A stretch of 64,000 bases of DNA from Peribacillus kribbensis DSM 17871. GTDB lineage: Bacteria > Bacillota > Bacilli > Bacillales > DSM-1321. Position numbers and translations under genes: made by a program. Location of the stretch: NCBI RefSeq assembly GCF_000430765.1, contig NZ_KE387242.1, positions 1 to 64,000 of the forward strand, written 5' to 3'. Below the pieces are notes generated by a model. The model did no database searches, was not told the origin of the DNA, and saw only the letters and a program-made list of their open reading frames with translations. Shown here piece after piece: positions 46,761 to 55,726 of the stretch; the stretch's first letter is position 1, and every line of letters begins with the position of its first letter.

Positions 46761-48185
46761 ATGTCAGTGAATCACGAAGACGAAAAGGGAATAAGTCTTA
46801 CGGGAAAAGACATCATGCCTACAAAGAAAGTGGAAAGAAATATGTCCTCGATTGCATATTTTTTCCTCTGGGTGGGCATAGCTGTACAACTTGTAACACC
46901 CATAACGGCAGCCCAGCTCTATCCAGCATTATCACCGATGCAAATCATCATTGCCTGCATTGTGGGTAATCTGATTGTCGCAATCTTGCTGACATTACTA
47001 GGGGATATTGGCATTCGATATGGAATTCCATATGCGGTTTATATCCGTGCTTGTTTCGGATATTTAGGAGCTCATATACCTGGTGTGGTTCGAGCCATAC
47101 CAGCTGTATTCTGGTTTGGGTTTCAAACATGGATGGGAGCATATGCCCTGGATGCAATAATGAAGATTCTCACAGGGTACTCAAACCTAACATTGTTAAT
47201 CATTGTGTTCGGCGCATTGCAAATCATTAATACAGCCATGGGAATTGAGGCCATCACGAAGTTTGAATGGCTCGCATCACCTAGCATTCTTATAATCGGC
47301 ATCGTCTTGCAAATATTCATTATGAAACAGCATCACCTTACTTTCGGTGAGATTCTCTCACATGGTGGAGAAGGCGGGGTAACCATGGGTTTTGCAGTCG
47401 TTGTTATGATGGGGACTTACATTACAATGGCTCTTAATGCCCCTGATTTTACCCGGTTCTTAAAGACTGATACTGATAGCCGTGAACCTAAGTGGTGGAA
47501 AGCGAATAAGGGGAGCTTTTGGGCGCACACCTTTGGATTGATCGGATCGATGCTGCTATTTACGGTGATTGGTTTGACAAGTGGGGTAGCTACAGGAACC
47601 TGGAACCCAATTGATGCGATGGTTCAAACAATGGGTAAGGATAATCCCTTGCTCCTGATCGTTTGTTTATTCTTCGTTATTCTGGCTCAATGGTCCACTA
47701 ATATAAGTGCAAACCTTTTGCCTCCGGGATACATCATCGTGAACCTGTTTCCGAGAAAAATTTCCTTTGCGATGGGTTCAATTATTGCAGGAATAATTGG
47801 TTTGCTTATTCAACCCTGGAATTATGCAGAGTTTGTCCCTCAAATCCTGATTGCCATAACAGCTACATTAGCACCTATCGTTGGGATTATGTTTACCGAT
47901 TATTATCTGCTTAGAAAACGGAAGTTGAATGTTGATGAGCTGTATAAGGTGGATGGCCAATTTAAGTATTGGAGAAATATTAATCCTGCTGCAGTTATTG
48001 CTTATATTCCTTCTGGACTTTCCGTCCTGATTTCTCCTGACTATGGATTTGTCACTGGATTTCTCATTTCAATCGTCTTGTATTATGTCTTGATGAAATA
48101 TTGGATTAGTAAAGTTTATGACCAGCCAGAAATTACTCATTCAAATGAAAAGATAAAGATTAATGAAGTAGAAAAGGAGGTGTAA
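46761..48185 (+). CDS. NCS1-family permease 1 (hydantoin/allantoin/cytosine type)
   Basis: About 474 residues with 12 predicted membrane segments, NCS1 family (Mhp1, PucI, CodB). Motifs include [34 protein letters not shown] and [12 protein letters not shown]. It probably imports hydantoin, allantoin or a related nitrogen compound by Na+ or H+ symport. The start is ambiguous: a GTG at 46755 lies 5 nt after AAAAGG, while the ATG at 46761 is six nt later. Its place between the carbamoylase and the racemase makes hydantoins the likely cargo. Confidence 0.88.
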   Translation: MSVNHEDEKGISLTGKDIMPTKKVERNMSSIAYFFLWVGIAVQLVTPITAAQLYPALSPMQIIIACIVGNLIVAILLTLLGDIGIRYGIPYAVYIRACFGYLGAHIPGVVRAIPAVFWFGFQTWMGAYALDAIMKILTGYSNLTLLIIVFGALQIINTAMGIEAITKFEWLASPSILIIGIVLQIFIMKQHHLTFGEILSHGGEGGVTMGFAVVVMMGTYITMALNAPDFTRFLKTDTDSREPKWWKANKGSFWAHTFGLIGSMLLFTVIGLTSGVATGTWNPIDAMVQTMGKDNPLLLIVCLFFVILAQWSTNISANLLPPGYIIVNLFPRKISFAMGSIIAGIIGLLIQPWNYAEFVPQILIAITATLAPIVGIMFTDYYLLRKRKLNVDELYKVDGQFKYWRNINPAAVIAYIPSGLSVLISPDYGFVTGFLISIVLYYVLMKYWISKVYDQPEITHSNEKIKINEVEKEV

Positions 48186-48350
48186 CTCGTTAATGGTAAA
48201 GATGTGAATACATTTTTTTGTCACTAAAATCACTAGGCGGGATTTAAAACATGCAAGCAATAAATAATAGACTGTGTCCGTTCACTTTCCTGGAAACTAT
48301 TAAGTAAGAAAAAGCCAATTTTTTTTTAATAGATAGGGAGGAACCTTTTT

Positions 48351-49103
48351 ATGAAAATCAAGGTAATTAATCCGAATACTACTTTAGCGATGACAAAGGG
48401 AATTGAGCATGCAGCCAGGTCAGCTGCCCGTCCAGAAACAGAAATCCTAGCGGTCAGCCCTAAAATGGGTCCGGTCTCTATCGAATCGTACTACGATGAA
48501 TATTTAAGTATTCCTGGAGTGATAGAGGAAGTCAAAAAAGGTGAAGCAGAAGGAGTAGATGCATTTGTGATTGCATGCTGGGGCGATCCCGGACTGCATG
48601 CTGCCAGGGAAGTGACTGACAGACCCGTTGTAGGGATAGCAGAAGCATCGGTTTATTTAGCCTCAATCCTTGCTGCCAGATGGTCAGTTGTCACAGTTTT
48701 ACCTAGAATCAAAACCATGCTAGAGGAACTTGTAGATTCCTATGGAATGCAAAAGCGGGTTTTGAAGATCCGTACTACGCCCATGGGTGTCCTTGATTTT
48801 GAAAGAGATCCTGACGCGGGCATAGAAATGTTAAGACAGGAAGGAAGAAGAGCTGTAGAAGAAGAAAATGCGGAGGCCATTTTATTGGGCTGCGCGGGTA
48901 TGGCTGAATTTGCTGACAGCCTTGAAAGAGAATTAGGGGTTCCTGTCATTGATGGCGTAGTGGCCGGGGTAAAGTTCGCTGAATCCATTGTTGATTTGGG
49001 AAAGAGAACAAGCAAACTAAAAACCTATAAATATCCGGAGAAAAAAGAATATGCTGGCATTCTGGAAAGCTTCGGGGATGCTGCAGCAAAGCTAAAAAAG
49101 TAA
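48351..49103 (+). CDS. hyuE: Hydantoin racemase (Asp/Glu racemase superfamily)
   Basis: 250 residues, the usual hydantoin racemase length. Both catalytic cysteines are in place: Cys76 in IACWGDPG and Cys181 in LLGCAGM, the positions known for characterised hydantoin racemases. The N-terminal KVINPNTTLAMTKGI binds substrate. It interconverts D- and L-5-monosubstituted hydantoins, letting a stereospecific pathway use both. GGGAGG precedes the ATG. The presence of both cysteines strengthens the hydantoin reading of the operon over 5-oxoproline. Confidence 0.92.
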   Translation: MKIKVINPNTTLAMTKGIEHAARSAARPETEILAVSPKMGPVSIESYYDEYLSIPGVIEEVKKGEAEGVDAFVIACWGDPGLHAAREVTDRPVVGIAEASVYLASILAARWSVVTVLPRIKTMLEELVDSYGMQKRVLKIRTTPMGVLDFERDPDAGIEMLRQEGRRAVEEENAEAILLGCAGMAEFADSLERELGVPVIDGVVAGVKFAESIVDLGKRTSKLKTYKYPEKKEYAGILESFGDAAAKLKK

Positions 49104-49236
49104 ATCATTTTTTTGAAGTGTTTTTGAATCAGGGTCTTGGGGCAGGTTTCAAGTACAATGGAACCGCCCTTTTTAAAAAGCAAAACTTTATTTTCTAAAG
49201 ACCAGCCAATTAAATCCTAACTGAAAAGGTGATTAA

Positions 49237-50697
49237 ATGGATTCCAACTCTAATAGTGTCATTAACCCAAATCCTTCTTTATATAATGATGACCTCGCTC
49301 CAGTCCCGAAAGAAAAGAGAACTTGGGGCTGGGTATCCTACTCGATGATATGGATGGGTATGGTCCACAACATTGTTTCTTATGAACTTGCGGGAAGCTT
49401 GATTGCGATGGGCATGAGTGTTTGGCAGGCTTTAGGTGCCGTTTTGCTGTCTAATGTGGCATTGATTGCCGCTATTTGGCTGAATAGTGCGGCAGGTACA
49501 AAATACGGATTGCCCTTTCCAGTATTGATAAGGGCATCGTTCGGATATAAAGGGGCACATATACCTGTATTGATTCGGGCTTTTGTCGCCATATTTTGGT
49601 TTGCTGTCCAGACCTATGCGGGCAGCAAGGCGGTTGGTGCAGTAATAGGTGTCATCTATCCTGGCTGGCAATCCTTAAGTCATTACTCCTTTTTGGGAAT
49701 GGCAGTAAATGATTGGATAGGATTCGGTACGTTTTGGTTACTCCACGCATGGGTGATATCGCATGGAATGGAACGGGTAAGACGATTTGAAATGTGGGCG
49801 GGTCCCCTGGTCATCATTTTAGGACTGGGACTGGTTTATTGGGCTGTAGATACAGCGAATGGGTTTGGGCCGCTATTTGCAGTTCCCCATACACTTTCGG
49901 GCGGGGAGTTCTGGAAAAACTTCTTTCTCTCCGTAACTGGGATGATAGGTGTGCTGGCGACCCTGGTTCTTAACATTCCTGACCTTACACGATTTTCCCG
50001 GAGCCAAAAGGACCAATTGATCGGGCAGGGAATAGGTCTGCCTCTAATGATGACGTTTTTTGCATTTATGAGCATTATGATTACCGCAGGCACGATTATT
50101 GCGTTTGGGAAGCCAATCACTGATCCAGTTGCTCTTTTAACTCAATTTGATAATCCTATCGTTGTGTTATTGGGCGCGTTCTCTCTGCTGATTGCCACCT
50201 TATCAGTCAATGTAGTAGCGAATGTGGTTTCACCTGCGTACGATCTCATAAACCTAATCCCGAGCAAGTTGAATTTTGTTAAGGCCGGCCTTATTTCAAT
50301 TGTGATCGGTTTATTCTTTGCTCCATGGCTATGGTTTAACAACGCGAATTCTATCTTTACGATCGTAGGCGCCATAGGCGGGATGCTGGGACCAGTATCC
50401 GGCATAATGATTGTAGATTACTTTATCATCCGGAAAAAGCAATATGACTTAAACAGCTTCTTTATAAAGGAAGGACAGTATAGCTACAACAACGGCTGGA
50501 ATCCACGCGCATTCCTTGCAACAGTAATAGGAGTTATTGTCGCTCTAATCGGCCTGTTCGTTCCTTCACTGGCCTCCCTTTACACATATAACTGGTTTTT
50601 AGGAATAGCTGTTGGAGGGCTCTCCTATTATCTTTTAATGCGCCGTACTGAATCTCTGCCATTACAATCCTCGAAAGAGAAGAGAGTGTCTATATAG
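49237..50697 (+). CDS. NCS1-family permease 2
   Basis: 486 residues with 12 predicted membrane segments. It has the same family signatures as the first permease (YGLPFPVLIRASFGYKGAHI, AIFWFAVQTYAGSKAVG, NIPDLTRFSRS) but clearly different sequence, so it is not a recent duplicate. It may carry another substrate of the pathway (allantoin, uracil/cytosine or a second hydantoin). The ribosome site is AAAAGGTGAT. No sigma-54 element precedes it, so it is read through from the operon or from its own promoter. Confidence 0.88.
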   Translation: MDSNSNSVINPNPSLYNDDLAPVPKEKRTWGWVSYSMIWMGMVHNIVSYELAGSLIAMGMSVWQALGAVLLSNVALIAAIWLNSAAGTKYGLPFPVLIRASFGYKGAHIPVLIRAFVAIFWFAVQTYAGSKAVGAVIGVIYPGWQSLSHYSFLGMAVNDWIGFGTFWLLHAWVISHGMERVRRFEMWAGPLVIILGLGLVYWAVDTANGFGPLFAVPHTLSGGEFWKNFFLSVTGMIGVLATLVLNIPDLTRFSRSQKDQLIGQGIGLPLMMTFFAFMSIMITAGTIIAFGKPITDPVALLTQFDNPIVVLLGAFSLLIATLSVNVVANVVSPAYDLINLIPSKLNFVKAGLISIVIGLFFAPWLWFNNANSIFTIVGAIGGMLGPVSGIMIVDYFIIRKKQYDLNSFFIKEGQYSYNNGWNPRAFLATVIGVIVALIGLFVPSLASLYTYNWFLGIAVGGLSYYLLMRRTESLPLQSSKEKRVSI

Positions 50698-50706
50698 ATA
50701 AACTGG

Positions 50707-50739
50707 AAAAGCGAGAGGTATTCTATCTCTTGCTTTTTT
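50707..50739 (+). terminator. Terminator of the hyu operon
   Basis: AAAAGCGAGAG pairs with CTCTTGCTTTTTT (one G-U pair), 10 nt after the second permease stop, followed by a T run. Confidence 0.8.
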
Positions 50740-50835
50740 ACTTTAAATTTTAAGAGTTTTAATTACAAAAATGGAAAACATATAAGACCAATTGGGCATT
50801 TGATCTTATATGCTTGGCATGTACGGTTAGGATAC

Positions 50836-51425
50836 CTACATCTCCTTCAACTTCCGCCACAAAGTCGCCCGGCTGATCCCCAGATGCTGTGCAGTCAGAT
50901 CCTTATTGCCGTTAAATTTCTCAAGATTGTTCAGGATAGCCTGCTTTTCCATATCCCGAAGTGTCCCCTCGAAAATAGGGGAATCTGCCGGTTCATCGTC
51001 CTGCTGGTCCCGGGGAGTTAGTTTCACTTCTATGCTTCAGTTCGGTGCTGATCTCCAGTAATATGTCTTCGTTTGGAATGTCTGTCTGGTATAAGACGAC
51101 AAGTCTTTCTAACATATTTTCCAGTTCCCGGATGTTTCCAGGCCATGGATGATATGAGAATGTGTCGATGATTTCGTCTGGCAGACTCGGTTTTGGGCCT
51201 TGGTAGCGATAACTGATTTTGTTCAGCAGCATCTTACGAGTAAAGGGATATCCTCCTTGCGCTTTCTCAGGGGAGGAAGCGGGATGTTCAGGACATTGAG
51301 GCGGTAATATAAGTCTGCCCGGAATCATCCTTCACGGATGTCGATTTGCAAATCGCGGTGTGTGGCTGCGATGATGCGGACATCCAACTTGATGATGGAG
51401 CTTCCTCCGACACGCATAATCTCCC
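50836..51425 (-). pseudogene. Decayed sigma-54 enhancer-binding protein, C-terminal part
   Basis: Read on the minus strand, the region translates in pieces to the end of an AAA+ domain and a Fis helix-turn-helix: EIMRVGGSSIIKLDVRIIAA, then YYRLNV and a shifted stretch, HPWPGNIRELENMLERLVVL, and finally ILNNLEKFNGNKDLTAQHLG with the terminal helix. At least two frameshifts separate the pieces, and everything upstream of the middle of the AAA+ domain is missing. The break at about 51425 coincides with the start of the tandem repeat. It is not a fragment of the intact regulator at 39.5 kb, whose sequence differs. Confidence 0.85.
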
Positions 51426-51432
51426 AGAGAGT

Positions 51433-52014
51433 GAGCAAAAAGAGGGATGGCCCGAGCAAAACTATGGTCCTGAGCAAAACCGATCAAGCTTTGAGCAAAA
51501 AAAGGGGATCTTTAAGTAAAACCAGGAGCTGGAGCAATTTCTTACGGGGGCGGCGCAAAAAGAGGGAAGCCAGAGCAAAAAACCTATGGTCCTGAGCAAA
51601 ACCGATCCAGGCTTGAGCAAAAAAAGGGGATCTTTGAGCAAAACCAGGAGTTGGAGCAAAATTATATGGAGGTGGAGCAAAAAGCGAGAGGGCCCGAGCA
51701 AAAATCTATAGCCTTGAGCAAAACCGAACCAGCTTTGAGCAAAAAAGGGGATCTCTGAGCAAAACCAGGAGCTGGAGCAAAATCTTACGAGGGTGGTGCA
51801 AAAAGAGGGAGGGCCCGAGCAAAAATCCTATGTCCTGAGCAAAATCGATCCAGGTTTGAGCAAAAAAAGAGGATCTTTGAGCAAAATTAGGAGCTGGAGA
51901 AAATTCTTAAGTTGGCGGAGCAAAAAGGGGTGGGGCTCGAGCAGAAGTCCTATAGCCCTGAGCAAAAACTAGCCAGGTTTGAGCAAAAAAAGGGGATCTT
52001 TGAGCAGAATCAGA
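51433..52014. repeat. Nested tandem repeat, 122-bp unit of six 18-21-bp subunits
   Basis: About 4.8 copies of a unit of about 122 bp (equivalent points at 51463, 51585, 51707, 51829 and 51951). Each unit consists of six shorter subunits, nearly all beginning GAGCAAAA and then 10-13 variable nt. The subunit lengths run 21-21-18-21-21-20 or 21, and the n-th subunit of each unit resembles the n-th of the others (for example the third-type subunit always reads GAGCAAAACCAGGAGCTG or close). No ribosome site or conserved frame through the units; single-base indels break every frame. Not CRISPR: there is no spacer/repeat alternation of the right size. Confidence 0.92.
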
Positions 52015-52173
52015 CAAAACAATTATGATCCAGATAAGAGGGTACCTAAAAATTCAGCAGCAGTTTAACTGCTAGACATCCCGCCCTCCTTTTTTCAAAT
52101 ATATCCCAAATAAAAAAGGATTTTTTTACTGATCATGGAATATCTAATGTAGAAATACAGTGGAGGTTGATCA

Positions 52174-52560
52174 ATGAAAAAGGGTAAGTGGTATGTTTTA
52201 GTAAGTCTGGTTCTTATCGGTTTGGCAGTTTATCTTTTTCTTCCTGGCGGGCCTGTCCGAAAATACTTGGTGATGAACGCGACAAAGAATTATCTCGCGG
52301 ATCAGGGATATAAGGAAAAAGACTTTGACGTGTCGGCTGAGTATCAGTTTAAAAGGAATTCGGATGATATTAGGGGAACGGTTGCGTATGTTACGTTTAA
52401 AGATAACAAGAACATAAAATATATGTATATTCAGTGGAGGAAAAATTCTAAGATTCAGCAGCATTGCAGTTATTTTAATAAGGAAACAAAGACAGAGGAT
52501 TGGGTGAATGGCGGGAAGCTGCTTCACTTGGAAGCTGCATGTACAGAGAGGGATGGATAA
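52174..52560 (+). CDS. Small membrane-anchored protein, DUF3139-like
   Basis: 128 residues. One N-terminal membrane segment (about 7-24, YVLVSLVLIGLAVYLFLPGG) is followed by an outside domain of about 100 residues with YLADQGYKEKDF and GTVAYVTFKDNKNIKYMYIQ, the layout of DUF3139 proteins of Bacillaceae. Function unknown. AGTGGAGG precedes the ATG. It is a single gene with a terminator 85 nt downstream. Confidence 0.7.
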   Translation: MKKGKWYVLVSLVLIGLAVYLFLPGGPVRKYLVMNATKNYLADQGYKEKDFDVSAEYQFKRNSDDIRGTVAYVTFKDNKNIKYMYIQWRKNSKIQQHCSYFNKETKTEDWVNGGKLLHLEAACTERDG

Positions 52561-52644
52561 AATGGCAGGTACTTTCTGTCTTTGAAAATAGAGATATAAC
52601 TCATGTGTGAGAAACCTAAACAACAGAACTTAGGCAGCAACAGC

Positions 52645-52680
52645 GGACCGAGCAATTTTGATATTGCTCGGTCCCGTTTT
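52645..52680 (+). terminator. Terminator after the DUF3139-like gene
   Basis: A perfect 12-bp stem, GGACCGAGCAAT with ATTGCTCGGTCC, followed by CGTTTTG. Confidence 0.8.
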
Positions 52681-52734
52681 GTTTATAAACCCTATTCATC
52701 GTAGTTCACTTACTTCATCTCTCTTTATTTTTTG

Positions 52735-52746
52735 TTGCAATTGCAA
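52735..52746. promoter_or_regulatory. Palindrome in the MarR promoter region
   Basis: TTGCAATTGCAA is a perfect 12-bp palindrome 74 nt before the MarR gene. A third TTGCAA follows at 52788, and a TTGACT (-35-like) lies between. MarR proteins often bind such sites in front of their own genes, so autoregulation is possible. Confidence 0.35.
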
Positions 52747-52819
52747 TAAACATACGATACATTGACTATATGCCAGCTTTATTGTATTTGCAACATAAAT
52801 TAAGGCTAAGGAGAATAGG

Positions 52820-53272
52820 ATGATAGAAATTCTGCGGGAAATCGGAATGATTGCCAGGGCTTTAGATTCTATAAGCAATATAGAATTCAAGGAGTTTGAT
52901 CTTACTAAAGGCCAGTATTTGTATCTTGTGCGAATCTGTGAAAACCCGGGGATCATTCAGGAAAAATTAGCTGAAATGATTAAAGTGGATCGAACAACAG
53001 CAGCTCGTGCCATCAAAAAACTTGATATGAATGGTTTTATTGAAAAAAAGGAGGATCCACACAATAAAAAAATAAAAAAGCTATTCCCAACAGATAAAGG
53101 GGAAAGAGTCAATCCGTTTATAAAAAGAGAAAATGAATATTCCAATACTATCGCCTTAGAAGGACTTTCTGAAGGCGAAATAGAAAATCTATCCGGCCTT
53201 CTTCAACGAGTTAGAAAAAATATTGAGGTCGACTGGGAATTTGTAAAAAAGGGAAACAAGAGAAATTATTAA
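52820..53272 (+). CDS. MarR-family transcriptional regulator
   Basis: 150 residues with a winged helix-turn-helix: ENPGIIQEKLAEMIKVDRTT, the recognition helix in RTTAARAIKKLDMNGFIEKK, and the wing DPHNKKIKKLFPTDKG. MarR proteins are small-molecule-responsive repressors. AAGGAG precedes the ATG. It starts an apparent operon with paiA and paiB, separated by 24 nt from paiA, so it probably controls that operon. Confidence 0.9.
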   Translation: MIEILREIGMIARALDSISNIEFKEFDLTKGQYLYLVRICENPGIIQEKLAEMIKVDRTTAARAIKKLDMNGFIEKKEDPHNKKIKKLFPTDKGERVNPFIKRENEYSNTIALEGLSEGEIENLSGLLQRVRKNIEVDWEFVKKGNKRNY

Positions 53273-53281
53273 TCACCATAA

Positions 53282-53815
<534 letters not shown>

Positions 53816-53836
53816 CAATTGGAAAGGTGGTTCAAT

Positions 53837-54454
53837 ATGTATACTCCTAAATATTTTAAGGCAGAAGAACTTGATGAAATTTGGGATGTAGTCAAAAACA
53901 ACTCCTTTGGGACCATTGTAACAACAGATAAGGGGAAACCCATTGCCACCCATCTGCCTCTAGGTGTAAAGAAACAAGGCGGGGAATATTATCTTTCAGG
54001 ACATTTCGCCTATGGAAATTCACAGTGGAGAACATTAGAAAACGGTGAAGATGTGTTTGTCATGTTTCAAGGGCCGCATGCGTACATTTCTTCTTCCTGG
54101 TATGAGCAGGAACAAGTTCCAACCTGGAATTATCAAGCCGTACATGTATATGGGAAAGCCAGCATCTTAGAGAAAGCAGAACTGATCGAAGATTTAACCG
54201 CGATGCTTGAAAAATATGAAAAAAATCGTGAAGATCCTGTTTTATGGGATAAACTTTCCCCGCAGCTTTTAGATAGAGAATTGAAGGGAATTGTTGGATT
54301 TAAGATCAAGGTTGAAGAAGTTCAGGCCGCATTTAAATTAAGTCAAAATCGAAATGAAACAGATTATATGAATATCATTCAAAAATTGCGAAATGAAGGA
54401 AACCTACATTCCGAACAAATGGCAGAATTGATGCAAGAGAGAAAGAAGAGATAA
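53837..54454 (+). CDS. paiB: PaiB, FMN-binding split-barrel regulator
   Basis: 205 residues from ATG 53837 (AAAGGTGG upstream; an ATG six codons earlier lacks one). A PaiB/FMN-binding split-barrel fold: MYTPKYF start, FGTIVTTDKGKPIATHLPL, FQGPHAYISSSWYEQEQVPT and WNYQAVHVYGKA. In B. subtilis, paiAB overexpression reduces protease and sporulation gene expression. Gene order and spacing support a paiAB operon. Confidence 0.93.
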   Translation: MYTPKYFKAEELDEIWDVVKNNSFGTIVTTDKGKPIATHLPLGVKKQGGEYYLSGHFAYGNSQWRTLENGEDVFVMFQGPHAYISSSWYEQEQVPTWNYQAVHVYGKASILEKAELIEDLTAMLEKYEKNREDPVLWDKLSPQLLDRELKGIVGFKIKVEEVQAAFKLSQNRNETDYMNIIQKLRNEGNLHSEQMAELMQERKKR

Positions 54455-54496
54455 GCCCGTTTTTTTAAATACCTTGCAGCTGATGAGGTTTTTTGC

Positions 54497-54724
54497 ATGA
54501 AATTTGAAGGAGATGTCACATTGAAATTGAAAGAGGTAACATTACCTTTAATTTCAGAAAAAGAAAGATTAGTAATAAGACCGTTAAAGTACGATGACTA
54601 TGAAAACTGGTTAAATGAATTTGAAAATCGTTATTCATCTCAAAATCGTCACGATAAAGGAAAACTAGATATGAATGTATGTACGCTAGAGTGGTTTCAT
54701 AATCTGGCAGATGTGTCCAAGTGA
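54497..54724 (+). pseudogene. Truncated GNAT acetyltransferase, N-terminal part
   Basis: 75 codons matching the beginning of a GNAT acetyltransferase (LISEKERLVIRPLKYDDYEN, then a middle stretch ending WFHNLADVSK). The acetyl-CoA-binding half is missing. A GAAGGAGATG site at about 54506 would support a TTG start at 54521. Downstream sequence belongs to a different family (see 54723), so the gene was cut by a deletion. Confidence 0.7.
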
Positions 54725-55073
54725 CAAGATTACCTATTGGTCTGGAGATATCTTCGAAATACATAATGGAATCACTTTACATCGGCTTGGGTGACATTTT
54801 AAAGGCGGCACCGTCATGGAGTGGGCTAATGGCAATAATCAAAAAGGGATCTTATTGACAGGAGACATTATCCAGGTTACCGCAGACACAAACTGGGTTA
54901 GTTTTATGTATAGTTATCCTAACTCATTCCACTGCCTTCTTTTAAAGTTAAAGAAATGGCAGACAGGGTCCGCAAGATTCAATTTGATAGGCTGTATAAT
55001 GCATTCCATCGTGTGGTAAACACGACGCTAACTCGGCAGTGCAAGAATCCGCAAAGAGATATATACGTGCTTT
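54723..55073 (+). pseudogene. MBL-fold hydrolase remnant, C-terminal part
   Basis: In the frame starting at 54723 the sequence reads WSGDIFEIHNGITLHRLG, a TGA stop at 54792 where a Gly codon is expected, then HFKGGTVMEWANG, LLTGDIIQV and WVSFMYSYPN. This is the end of a metallo-beta-lactamase-fold hydrolase (GGHF... and LTGD motifs). A frameshift follows near 54920, after which RKIQFDRLYNAFHRVV can be read. The N-terminal HxHxDH half is absent. Confidence 0.7.
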
Positions 55074-55114
55074 AAACGGCACTCTGTTTGATACCTGAAT
55101 ATCGGAATAAAAAT

Positions 55115-55139
55115 GGCTGTCTATTGCTGACAGCTTTTT
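55115..55139 (+). terminator. Terminator
   Basis: GGCTGTC pairs with GACAGCT, followed by TTTTC. Probably the original terminator of the MBL-fold gene. Confidence 0.6.
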
Positions 55140-55296
55140 CTTATGTCCCTGCGTCCATTCGTGCTACTAATGAAAAAAAGATGTTTATTTAGCTAGTTTA
55201 ACAAGAAGATATCTTCAGCATGGATTTTAGAAATATGGAATAAAATGTTAATAATTTGCATCTCTCGGGTATATCTCTTTAAAAGGAGATGATCGA

Positions 55297-55580
55297 GTGA
55301 ACAGTAAATTCTTGAAAAAGAATATGCGGTGGATCTTATTAGTATTGGGGTTCCTTATTCTATTAATGATTTTTACCTCATTGTATAAAGATTTTGACAT
55401 ACTTGGTTTTCCGTTTAGTGTTTTGCTGATGATCCTTTTATTTATCCTCCCCTAGTTGGAATGATAATCGAAGCGTTTCAGAGAGAGACCCACTACGCGA
55501 TGAGTGTTCTTTTTATAATGGCATTCGTTTCCATTCTAGTTATGCTTTCTATGCTGCTTAGATTGGTCATCTTTGGATAG
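55297..55580 (+). pseudogene. Small membrane protein broken by a one-base deletion
   Basis: A GTG start (AAGGAG 8 nt upstream) opens 52 codons with two membrane segments and stops at 55453 directly after TCCTCCCC. Adding one C to that run restores the frame into VGMIIEAFQRETHYAMSVLF and a third membrane segment ending at 55580, for 94 residues with three membrane segments in total. The clean join suggests a recent frameshift, a phase-variable C run, or a sequencing error. Function unknown. Confidence 0.65.
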
Positions 55581-55726
55581 TTCAAGAAAAGTGGCCTGTG
55601 CTGCCACCCTCTTTATTGAAAAATGGATTTATAACTATTTATAAATATTCATCACTCCCTTCCTCTAATTTATGGTAATATAAGAATATACGTTCGGTCA
55701 GTATTCATAAGAGAGGATGTAAGCAA

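Noticed and set aside
46682-46969. 95-residue frame at the start of the first NCS1 permease
   Set aside because: It lies in another frame of the permease gene, has no ribosome site and translates to sequence without a family.
49104-49236. Second sigma-54 promoter before NCS1 permease 2
   Set aside because: The best candidate (TTGGGGCAGG... around 49138) does not fit TGGCAC-N5-TTGC.
51338-51701. Open frames through the tandem repeat on both strands
   Set aside because: They have no ribosome site, are interrupted by indels between units, and encode only low-complexity repeats created by the DNA array.
51433-52014. Possible CRISPR array
   Set aside because: The recurring part is only about 8 nt (GAGCAAAA) and the intervening parts are themselves repeated every 122 bp, which is the opposite of unique spacers; no cas genes are in the window.
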